Part shown: one piece after another, positions 1 through 9,779 of the stretch | Layout of the letters: each line of letters begins with the position of its first letter | Numbering within the stretch: the first letter of the stretch is position 1 | Source: Loxodes magnus | Taxonomy: Eukaryota; Ciliophora; Karyorelictea; Loxodida; Loxodidae | Direction: 5' to 3' | Assembly (NCBI GenBank): GCA_946699065.1 | Contig: CAMPDV010000236.1 | Location: 372,001 to 436,000 of the forward strand | DNA length: 64,000 nt | Notes under the pieces: model-generated | Database searches by the model: none | The model's input: only the letters and a program-made list of their open reading frames with translations | What the model was told of the DNA's origin: nothing | Translations under genes and position numbers: made by a program

Positions 1-988
1 ACAATTAAAGATGTCCAAATATCTTTTTAGTTTAAATATTAATTTTGATCAATTGCTTAATTAAATTTTCTTACATTTCCTTCTTCTTTATGTTAAGAAA
101 CTAGTACGATTTTTTGATGTCTTAATTTAGATTTTTTTAGATTTGCTTTCTTGCTTAGTGTTCTTTATGAGTTGAAGTGTTGATTGAAAGGGTAATTTAT
201 GGTTGTTGTTATTTAATATAAGAGGTTTGAAGTTGGTTAGGTTTGTAAGGTATTGGAAGAGCTATATGAGATTTTTTGTTTGTAGCTAAAGAGTAAGTGT
301 TTAGGTATTATTGGATGACTATGAGAGTGTTAAGTAATAACTGATAGTACTAGATAAGTTTGGCCTGATTTTGTTAGAAAGGATATGAATTTTAGATATT
401 AGTATGCTTATATTAGTAGCAAATTAGATTTGCTTAATAGCTCTAAATAGGTCTAGCATCTTAATTAAGCTATATAGCAATATAGGATTATTTATTAATG
501 GCTTAGATTCTAAGCATCTATTTAGAATAACTAAACTATTGACTCTTTTATACAAATTGCATAATTTGAATGGATATTAAAAAATAATAAAAAGCTTAGT
601 TTAGATTGCAAATGGCTTCAGTAGCTATATGGCTTTCAGCTTTTTAGATCATTAGATGGCCTAAAATATCTCATTAGGCTACCTTAAGAGATTATAAAGG
701 ATCAATAGATACTCAGGAACAACCAAAGTTAAGTAGATTTATAAATCAAACTCTTTATAAGGGGATTAAGAACCTAACTACTCTACCAAATTAATTAGAC
801 AAGTAAACTACGGATAAATTCCCTATCAATGGAATTTCTAGCTAAAATTATCAATATGGATAGTTTAAAGCAGCAAAAATAGTAAAAAAGAAACTAATCT
901 TTAAGAATAAAGGCTTAAGTTAATATCTAGTAAAAGAGTTGGAAAACCAATTTCAAAAATAAATATATACTGTAAAAATTAAAGCAGC
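1..988. other. No recognisable gene
   Basis: About 1 kb of AT-rich sequence before the 636-bp unit. I found no motif or frame that I would call coding on either strand. It is repeated at 40,727-41,714. Confidence 0.5.
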
Positions 989-1624
989 AGGCTGTTATAG
1001 TTCCAAACAAACAAAATAAGAGCAATTAAATTTAGAACTTATTAAATACCAAATTAAGTGTTTAGTGAGCAAAAAACTATGGAAGTAGTAAAAGATACTT
1101 AAGGAAATATTTATTAAGAAGGATTATAACAAGAAGCCTCGGAGGAATAAAACAAGTATAAAAGGAATTTAAATCATTCAATCAAAAAAATTTACCGATG
1201 TAAGCAATTCTTTGCTGCTTATAAATCAATTTATTGAAATAGTTTCTCGTAATTATTCTGAAAGTTGGCCTTAAGAGTAGATTGTAAGAAATGTCCCTGA
1301 GTTATTGGATATCTTTAGAATAATGAGACTTGTTCATAAGAGAAAAATGTAATGGTAAAAATAAGGATTATAGTTAGTAGATGAGAATAGGAGGCCCAGA
1401 ACTTGATTTTACCTTAAGATATAGTTTAATTATTTTGGAGAATATTCCAGACAACAATGAGATTGAGTATTTACGAATTTTAGAACTTGAGTAGTTTGTT
1501 TATCTTTGTTGGAGCTGTTAGAGGCGATCTCCATTATAAAGGTTTGTATGAGGACTTGGATGAATAAAGTATGAATTATAAAAAGTAGTTAGGAGTCTTA
1601 GATGCTTTAGCATATGATTTAGTA
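989..1624 (+). repeat. 636-bp repeat unit, instance 1 (inside copy A)
   Basis: This 636-bp block occurs three times with no difference that I can see: here, at 17,221-17,856 and at 41,715-42,350. It has coding character but in three successive frames. One frame runs about 1,160-1,390 (with FTDVSNSLLLINQFIEIVSR), a second about 1,380-1,500 (LDFTLRYSLIILENIPDNNE), and a third about 1,500-1,624 (GAVRGDLHYKGLYEDLDEQ). The shifts suggest a decayed gene or unrecognised short introns. I do not recognise the family; the helical Leu-rich pattern would suit the N-terminal part of the NACHT gene downstream, but that is inference. Confidence 0.85.
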
Positions 1625-3640
1625 AGGTAATACTGAAAAGAGAATTTGGAATAATTTGAAGATACCATATTGAAAGCTGGACTTGAGATTTAGAGCATGT
1701 TTTCTTCTAAAAAAGATGATAAAAAATGGTAAAGCTACTCCTAATTAAGGATTCATGTTTACTTTTAGAATATTTAAATAATGATATAAATTGGTAGATA
1801 CGATATTATGCTTTAAAAACATTATTAGAACTAAGTAATGAACAATATACCATGAGTATTTAAATAAAAAAGCTTATTCTAACATGTTAAGTAGCATTAG
1901 ATAATAATAGAGCTATTTACAAATCCAGAGCATGTAAATCACATAAACTATGGAATTGACTGGCACACAGTACAATCTATTAAAATATGATAAAAATTTG
2001 AAAGATGATATTTAAGAGAAAACAGAATATTACGTTAGTTTACTATGTGCACCTAATCCTAATTCCTAGATCTAAATTGAAGAAGAAATTTAAACATTTT
2101 TAGTCAATTAAAATAAAACTGCTTTATTACTTCTTGGGGATTCAGGGAAAACTTTTGAAAACTTTAGCATTAAAGTATCTGGAGTAAAAGCATGAGTACT
2201 TACCTATATACGTAAACCTTCCAACTATTAAAGCATTTGAAAACAATTTAGTAGAATCTGCTTTAATCAACTATTAAATTGAACGAAAATTTGAAACTTA
2301 AGAAGCTACTATTTTTATTAGACGCATATGATGAATTAGGCTAGTATATAGCTATTATCGGTAGCAATAAGCAAAAAATATCCTTAAGCAATATATATAT
2401 GCAGAATTAACTATGACAGCTGAAAACTATAGGAATTTCTATTCTCCTTACAAAAATGAAAAGGCTTAAACATAAGAGTTGGAAGAGTTTTAAAGCTTTT
2501 GATAAAAATTAGATAGAATAATATATAAAGTTATTCATGAGGAAACTAGATAAAGAGCAAAATAAAAATCCAAATACAAGTACAAAGAAAAGTAAATACA
2601 AAATACTGAGGTTAAAGAATATATCAACATTATCTCAAATATTCCAGGATTAATCGATATTTTTAATAATCCATTTTTGTTATATATATGAGTGAAGAAC
2701 AAATAATCAACTATTTAAAAACTATAAAAACCAAAAATATATCTTTATATGGAATGAAAAGATATACAAAAAGTTGCAGGATATAGGTTACGATCAATAG
2801 CAAATCAACTAGAAAAATATTTCAGCATATTTAGATAAGTGTACCATATTAAATGTTAAGGGGTCAGTTAGAGTTAGATAGATTAAGCTACTTAAAAGTT
2901 AATTCAGTAATTTACTGAAAAACCATATAGGATATAAATCAAAAATTAGAACTAAAAGAAAATATTTTAATTTATCCATACTTCGATAAGAGATTACTAT
3001 ATCACAAGGGATACAGTAAATATAGCTCTCAATTTACAAAGTAATAGAAACATCTTTGAGAATCACCATATAAATAAGTATTCTATAGTGGACACTTAGG
3101 AGATCTAATAGTTTGTGAAATAAATAATTAAAGTGAATTCTAATAAAATTTGTTGGAGATAGTATAGTTGACAAAAGAAAATAAGAAGTTATAATAGGCA
3201 GCTACTAACTGTATTTCGAAAGTGAAATGGATGGATTATCAGTTAAGGCAATAGAACCTTTCAGATTTATAAGAAGCTGAAGCAGATTTGAGTGATTCAG
3301 CATTTGACAGTTGTGATTTGAGAAATTCTAATCTGAATAAAGTTAATTTCAGTAGAGCATGATTGAGGAAAAGCAACTTTAATAATGATAAATGAGTTAG
3401 GATAATTTTTGTTAATCGATAAAGTTAGTAAGTCATATTAGTTATGCTTGTTCAGTAGTTGTAACTAATGAACAAAGATTTCTAATATAAGGAAGTAATG
3501 ATAAAACAATTTAAATAAAAGATTCTAAAACAGCAAAGAAGTTTTTATATCTATAGCTTTATAAAAAATGTAAAAATAATGAATGCTAAGATAATCTGAA
3601 GAAATTTAGTAAGATATTGTTTGTAAGTTTTACATAAGAA
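1625..3640 (+). pseudogene. NACHT-type STAND NTPase with pentapeptide and WD40 repeats, decayed (copy A)
   Basis: NLR-like STAND ATPase remnant. In order: a HEAT-like stretch (about 1,745-1,830, NWQIRYYALKTLLELS); a NACHT-type P-loop region with a damaged Walker A (about 2,125-2,155, LLLLGDSGKTF, two residues short of GxxxxGKT); then, after a frame change, YLPIYVNLPTIKAFENN; a Walker B (about 2,305-2,340, LLFLLDAYDELG); NIPGLIDIFNNPFLLY (about 2,640-2,690); and the conserved FIHTSIRDYY (about 2,970-3,000). Pentapeptide repeats follow at about 3,240-3,400 and one WD40 blade at about 3,430-3,530 (GSNDKTIQIKD). At least four frame changes mark it as a pseudogene unless short introns explain them. 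The family couples nucleotide-driven oligomerisation to a repeat sensor. Any immune or self-recognition role is inference. Confidence 0.8.
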
Positions 3641-4066
3641 AGAATATAAAGAATAAAACATATTATTAAAGAAGATCTTGATAGTATGTAAAAAGTTTGT
3701 TATTCCAAATGAAGTAACTTTATTGCGATATTATGGAATTATTGAGGAACTGATTATTTGGGTGTTAAAAGGTAGATATAATTAAACATGATTGCTATAT
3801 CTTTTACAGTTTGATATTTCTTTTGTTTATTCTAAATATTATAAGTTTATTAACAAGCATATTTATAGAATTCCTATTACTTCACTTTTAAAAATGTTGT
3901 CTAACTTCACGGAACATTTGGTTCTAAAATAATCTCTTTTAAAGTCTATTATTAGAATGACAGAAAGTATAACTTTCATTTTATACATTTTATAACTAGA
4001 TGTAAACTAGTTTATGTCAGAGAACTACAGTAAGGTTTTTAAGTGAAGTAAAACATATAAAATTAA

Positions 4067-4147
4067 GACACTATGGCCGAGTGGTTAAGGCGACAGACTT
4101 GAAATCTGTTGGGTTCTCCCGCGCAGGTTAAAATCCTGCTGGTGTGG
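4067..4147 (+). tRNA. tRNA-Ser(UGA), possibly a pseudo-tRNA (copy A)
   Basis: An 81-nt cloverleaf with a serine-type long variable arm (GGG TTCT CCC). The anticodon loop CTTGAAA gives anticodon UGA, reading the Ser codon UCA; it is not a suppressor of UGA codons. The A box TGGCCGAGTGG is canonical. Two oddities: the T loop reads TTAAAAT instead of TTCGAAT, losing the near-invariant C56 and changing the B box to GGTTAAAATCC, and the first acceptor pair would be G-G. A TTTTT run follows at 4,148-4,152, suitable as a Pol III terminator. The B-box change makes function uncertain. Confidence 0.85.
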
Positions 4148-4159
4148 TTTTTAGTAAAG

Positions 4160-5860
4160 TCTTAATAAGAAATGATACTTATTGTAGTGAAACAATTAAT
4201 TATAGATGCCCTTGTAGCCTAGGAGTCTATAACTACTTTTAGAATGAATAAAGTAATTTCCAAATTAAGATTATAAACTAAGCAAAATAACTAAATGATT
4301 TGTAAAATAAAGGTAAAAAGAATTAATTAAAAGAAGTTGCTAAAGAAATATACGATAAAACGAGAGTAGTGCTAGTTATAGTTTATGAAGATGATGCCAA
4401 AATAATACTTAATTAGTTTTATGAGTTAGGAGCAAGAGAAGGCGATTTTGTCTTTATATCTTTTTCATGGCTTACATTAAGCTTTATTGATTAAGATGCT
4501 GAACAAATGAAATGTAAGAAGTTATTAAAGGAGCAATTTAATTTGAACCTGCAGGAATTTAAGGAGAATTTGGATAAGAAATAAAATAATAGTTTTAGAA
4601 TTATTTTGGAATTTAGTAGATAAATAGCTTATACTGAATTTGATGGAGTACTATTAGGAGCTTATGCTTTATAAAGTTTAATAAGGATCAAATTATACAG
4701 ATTAATCAAATCTTTAGAAAGCAATAAGAAACGTAAAATTTATCGGCTCTACAGGAAAAGTAAGGATCTATTATAACTCCAACGATAGAACCTCAATTCA
4801 ATGAATAATTTAGAACTATAGGAAAAACAATTAAAGCCAATGATAAATTTAGAATATAGGATTATATTGTCTCACTTGTAATGTCGTTTTTAGTTTCAAT
4901 TAATAGTTTATGTGAGGAGATGGAAGTACTGGGATCTTTTAAGATAGCTGATAGTTATCATGTCCTTTTAAAGAAAGGGAAAGAAAATAATTAAAAAATG
5001 GATAAGTAATTAAGTATGCTATATTAATCACAATGGTATTTATATAAGTGGTGGTTTCTTTATTGGAAATAAAAGCAAATTACAATTATGAATTTGTTAA
5101 GCTTGAAAGAGGATTTGTAATGTCTACTTGAGACTTTATTTATATCTTGCATTTACTTTTATATTTCTTATAGATTGTATCAGTAGGAGCCTCTAGCTAG
5201 GGAAATTTGGTATAGTTGATTATAAACTGCGTTAAATTAGACTTTGTAAATATTTTAGTTGATTCGAATAATAAGCAATACTCTAACTATATAGTTGCAT
5301 GTATTTTTGCTGTTTTATGAATGATATGCTTTTTATCTATCCTACTTAGGCTTGAGTTTTCAAGATGAACAATTTTCTATTTAATAGGAAGCGTATCTTA
5401 TTATATAGGGCCTTTCTTAACTTATAGCTTTTTTCTCCCTTTAAATTTTATGGATCTGTTTATTTAGGAGTAGATTGAAATCACGATGGAAAAATACAAT
5501 TTTGAGAATCGTTTGATTATAAAGATTGCAGCTGAAAATGCTGATAAGGAGTTCATCTTAAGCTTGTAATTTGATGTTGAATCTGCTTTTTAATTTATTA
5601 AATTTATGGAACTAAAACAGTTCTGATGTGGAGCTTTATGGATGGTTAATGAAAGTAAAATATAAAAAAAGTGACTTAGTAATTTTAAGAGTCCTGCTAA
5701 TAGTATTATGTTCCTTTAACATTGTTTTATAAAAGTAGAATAAAATAATACATGCTGTGCTTTATCTGTTAGCTATGCTTTTTCTTTTCTATTATACTTA
5801 TAAGTCGAATCCATGTAACTATCCGAAATTGGGAATTGTTATATTTCTTTCTTATAATAT
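4160..5860 (+). pseudogene. Receptor with periplasmic-binding-protein-like (ANF/class C type) ligand domain and membrane region, N-truncated (copy A)
   Basis: Second half of a type I periplasmic-binding-like receptor domain followed by hydrophobic segments, as in class C GPCRs and ANF receptors. Visible landmarks: VVLVIVYEDDAKIILNQFYE and GDFVFISFSWL (about 4,350-4,475), KGAIQFEPAGIQGEF (about 4,525-4,575), FDGVLLGAYALQSLIR (about 4,635-4,690) and the hallmark FIGSTGKVRIYYNSNDR (about 4,740-4,790). Membrane-type segments lie at about 5,290-5,460 (YIVACIFAVLWMICFLSILL, then YYIGPFLTYSFFLPL). The first half of the ligand domain is absent because the tRNA and the NACHT remnant lie directly upstream, and several frame changes occur, so I call it a pseudogene. 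The end is uncertain: the frame crosses a TGA near 5,625. Confidence 0.7.
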
Positions 5861-6479
5861 TAATCATGCTGTAGTTTAAATTTTTAGAATATCACTTTCT
5901 TCATTTTATATGAAAGAATTTATATAAGTTTATAGGCTGCTTAATTACTAGTTTAGTAGCCTATAAATTTCAAACCAAATATAAAACCCCTATTACTATT
6001 TTCGAGTTGGACGAAACATATTTATTCAGATGATCATTCTAATGCAAAAATAGAATCTACTTTACTTTTACATTTACAACTAATTAACCTATCTTAATTT
6101 TAGAAAATACTTAGCAGAGAAGTAAGGATTAAGGAATAAGACTTATGAATTTAGATAAAATTATTAATATAATTTAAACATTATAGCAATATACCTATTA
6201 CCAACTAACTACTTTTAGTTACTTCTTTATTTCATCTATTCATACTTTTAAATCTATTTAACACAAAATATCCAAATTATACTAATGTAAAACACCAGAA
6301 AACTTACAGAGTCATTAATTGTTTTATTAAACCAGAAATACTCAAGAATAATATTGGCTACTTAAATTAATGTAACTATTTAAGTTTATAAGCATTAAAG
6401 TTTTTAAAATTCAAGCTTTATACATTTCCAGATCTATTTCTAAGTTTAAATATTTTATATATTTATATTATTATTATCA
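5861..6479. other. AT-rich spacer, nothing recognised
   Basis: No motif or convincing frame on either strand. The TATTA run near 6,460-6,475 is 3 bp shorter than in copy B (near 47,195). Confidence 0.5.
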
Positions 6480-7355
6480 ACTATAAGTTTTATAAATGTT
6501 TGCTTTCATTGGAATTTCAGCCAGATCCAGCTATCAATTTTTATTGAATTTGGATTCCTCGACCATTTTTTTATGTGGATAGTTACAATCCTTAACCATC
6601 TCACTTAGATCTGTTCTGTGTCAAATATTTTTTTTTAAACTCCATTGCTATTTATAAAAAATCTTGTTTACTATTTAGGTCCTTTAATTATCTTGCTTTT
6701 TAAGCATTTTGCAATCTATGCAGTTTTATATTAGATATTGTAAAGAATTGCAATATCTGCTCCTCTTTAATTTATATTTCTGTTTCTATTTCGGAATAAT
6801 AAAACTCTCAAATTTTTCCAATCTTTTGTTATTTTAATTCTTTAAATTTTATTAGTAGTTACCTTATTAGTTACGATATAATTCTTAGTTTCTTCAGTGA
6901 TAATTGGAATTTCCTTAATTTAATTGCTTTAGGATTAACACCACAGTTTTTTTCTGCTAAGACTTTGCTTTAAACAAGTTATTTCCATGAATAAGTCATT
7001 TTTAGGGACAATTACTCAACTTGAGACAATTCTCTTATTCTATCTGAAAGAATGTAAATTACCTCGTCCTGCTTGTTGAGAATTTTCTTAATTTTATCAT
7101 AATGTTTAGATATGGATTCATTTCCTGTTCTATTAATGAAGTTCTTTCCTAATTTCCTTACAGTTGTTTGCCTTGAAAAGATGAGGAAGATTCCGATGGC
7201 TTTTGCTTTTTCTCTTCAATTCTAGCTTATTTCATAATCTTTCTTTGCTAAATTTTTGATGCCTTAATATTCTCCATTTCATACCAAGCTTTTATGTTTA
7301 TATAAATTACAAATGAAAAAAAAATTAAGAATAATATTCTTTTAAAAAATTTCAT
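6480..7355 (-). pseudogene. Decayed ORF with signal-peptide-like start, family unknown (copy A)
   Basis: A minus-strand ATG at 7,355 opens a hydrophobic N-terminus (MKFFKRILFLIFFHL) that looks like a signal peptide or anchor. Protein-like sequence continues downstream but moves between all three frames. Examples are a Lys/Glu/Ser-rich stretch near 7,200 and a heptad-like stretch (ILNKQDEVIYILSDRIRE) near 7,050-7,110. I do not recognise a family. The frame changes, and a different frame at the copy B start, suggest a pseudogene or many short introns. Confidence 0.35.
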
Positions 7356-8149
7356 ATTTACATAAAAATTAATCTTATACACTTTATTTTTATTATTTTT
7401 ACTATTTATCTAATAAAATATCTTAATTTTTTATAAAGATAATCATATTCAATTTTATTGTATTTAAAAAACACTTAATAGAATAATCAGCTTAGTCTAA
7501 ATATAATTATCTTTAATCTAGGAATTTAATATTCTAATATGAGTAAATTTTAACAATTGTAAGTATATTTAATTTAATAGCAAAGAATCATTTTTTAATA
7601 CTTTTTTCATAATAAATAAATAAATTATTTTTAGTATTTCTATCTTTATGCATCATTATCAACTATGATGATATAATTTAATTTTTAATTTATTTTAGTT
7701 TGCTTTATTATGATTTTCTTTCTAAAAATTAAAATGTGATTTTTAAATTTAATTATATACTTTGCTTCTTACAAGCTGTGTTATTTCTATTATTCAGTTT
7801 AAAAATTTACTTAATTTTGCTATATTTCTAAATTTATCATATAAACAAATAAATTCTTCATTGAAGGAATATATTTTTAATTTTGATTTATTTTTAATAA
7901 AGGATTTCAAACCTTTTTTATTAAATTAAAGCTATTTTTATGAATCTGCTTAAATGAGGGATTTAAAAATTAACCTTTCATACTTTTAAACAATGATTTC
8001 ATATACCATTTTTATAACCTTAAAATTACTTAATATAATAATAGATATTAAAATTTTATAATTAATAGCAGTGAAATAAATCATAGATGTATTTATAAAT
8101 TATCTAAGTAATTATTATTTAACTAAATGTAAAATAAATATTTGAGAAC
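7356..8149. other. AT-rich spacer, nothing recognised
   Basis: Very AT-rich with long T and A runs; no gene seen. The copy B equivalent is about 48,089-48,880. It carries a TTA microsatellite (48,826-48,846) that is reduced to three units in copy A near 8,112. Confidence 0.5.
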
Positions 8150-8803
8150 CTTAGGTTTTCAACCAGATATCAACGGAAAATTTTTTTTCGTTGTTGTATT
8201 CCACGATTTTTTTCATAAGGGATGATTACCACAAAGGAATCTCTTAGTTTCTTATGAATAAATTTTATTTATAAAATCGAGTTCAGTAATTCAAAGCTTA
8301 TTTAGGTTTCTTCAGGATCTTTGATCTTCATTGTGCTTGAGTAGCCTTCATTCTTTGCAATGTCTTAGTAGGTGATATTTAGATTGACAGTACCAACAAT
8401 TTTTATATAACTTCTCAGCTTTCTTCTTTGGATAAATCTTTCTTTCTAACATTTCACTTTTGCTTAGGTTTAAATCAATTTGTTCTTAACTTTATTTTTC
8501 TTAATGCACCTGTTAGTGTAGATCTTCTTTTATAATCATTCTTTGCGATTATTTGAAGTTGGATTAAGACATTTCGTAAAGTTAAATTTCTGTTACTAAA
8601 CTATTTTTTATCAGTTAACTTTTAAGAATTAGCGATTCGTTATTTTAATCTTCTAAGCAGTTCATTAGCTCCCGGATTTTTTCTCCTTGATTAAAGAAAA
8701 TTTCTTCATATTTCGCAATTTATGCTTTCATTTGTTCAATTTAATTTTAGAGTAATTTATTATTTTGAACTCTAGGATTAACTTATTCAGTAAGGCCGAC
8801 CAT
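8150..8803 (-). CDS. Coiled-coil protein with CCHC zinc knuckle (gag/LINE-ORF1-like), Z1 copy A
   Basis: Starts at ATG 8,803. About 130 residues rich in Gln, Lys and Glu with heptad-like spacing (from MVGLTEQVNP) lead to a CCHC knuckle at residues 136-149: C136-x2-C139-x4-H144-x4-C149, in KNCWYCQSKYHLLRHC. Such knuckles bind single-stranded nucleic acid and are typical of retroelement gag or ORF1 proteins, but no RT is adjacent, so a domesticated gene is possible. Two TGA codons follow the knuckle within 20 codons and a third soon after. Any could be Trp or stop, so the 3' end is approximate. It lies just downstream of a related gene on the same strand (8,985-9,745). Confidence 0.65.
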
Positions 8804-8984
8804 TATTTTTCCCTCTGAAGATGAGCTGGACTCTCGATTCTGTCTTTTTTTTTAGTTCCTCAGCAGTCGTTTGCTTTCTTTCTTTTCTTTTTCAATTCTT
8901 TGAAAGTCGGATGTTCTACTCCATTTTTTTAATTATTATAAATTATCTAAATTATTAATAATATTAATAATAAACTAAATTAAG

Positions 8985-9745
8985 TGTTTGAGGCTTCGAG
9001 GAATCTCAATCTCATTTCCACTGCTAACCAGTGATCATTCCTGGAGGTTTAAAATAAAAATTCGGGTCATCTAATTTTTTCAGAATTCTGTAACTCGATT
9101 GTAAAATTGTCTTTCTGTAGATTCTTCCGTCCATCGTCACATAAATTCTTGCTAATTCTCTTCATACTTCTTCGCTGTTTCTCTTCATCTGTTCCTTGTA
9201 TATCTTACATCTCTTGTAATTATGGAATCTTGATTAACACAGGTAACATCTCTTGAGGATTCTTCTAATATTGGTTGTTTCTATTTGCCTATCGTCTTCT
9301 ACTTCCATTTTTATTTCTTAGATTAAAGGTTCTATTCTTTTTTGCTCAAGTTGCTTTACTTCTTTTTCTTATTTGACTAATCTTTCTTCAGTGTTTTAAC
9401 TTTTTTCTAATAATTTTTTGTTTTCTTACAGAATTCTAGCAGATTTCAAAAGAGTTTCAATTGGTATTTATTCTTCATTTTCTGTTTTTGCATTATCGGA
9501 TTTCATATAGCTACTTGGTCTTGGCTTAGTAAGAAAGTAAATATTTTATTATTCGTTTGCTTCTGTTTCTGTTTATTTAAGTTCTTATTTTATTTAAGAT
9601 TGTCTTTGATTTTCTACTGTTGTAGGTTAAGAAAATGATTATTTGACTAAAGAAGACGTGGCGGATGAAGAATTAGAAGTTTCTGGTTTTTGCTCGTTTA
9701 TCTATCCTGGAAAAGAGCGTTCTTACGTTGTGGGATTTTTGAAAT
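8985..9745 (-). CDS. Coiled-coil protein with CCHC zinc knuckle, Z2 copy A
   Basis: One frame runs from about 9,745 to 8,985. A Ser/Thr/Gln/Glu-rich region, including the first in-frame ATG at 9,506, leads to a heptad-like Lys/Glu stretch and a CCHC knuckle near 9,205-9,255 (RCYLCQSRFHNYKRC, spacing C-x2-C-x4-H-x4-C). A C-terminal region with DGRIYRKTILQ follows. The protein-like sequence extends upstream of the ATG with no further ATG for about 300 bases, so an upstream exon is possible. Paralogue of Z1 (8,150-8,803) and of 28,980-29,735, where GQIYRKKF matches GRIYRKTI. Late TGA codons (near 9,000) make the end uncertain. Confidence 0.7.
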
Positions 9746-9779
9746 GATCTAAGTTATTAAGATAAATTAGAATTTTGAT

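Noticed and set aside
4067-4147. Reading the tRNA as a UGA suppressor that decodes TGA as Trp
   Set aside because: UGA is its anticodon, so it reads the codon UCA. The long variable arm marks it as serine.
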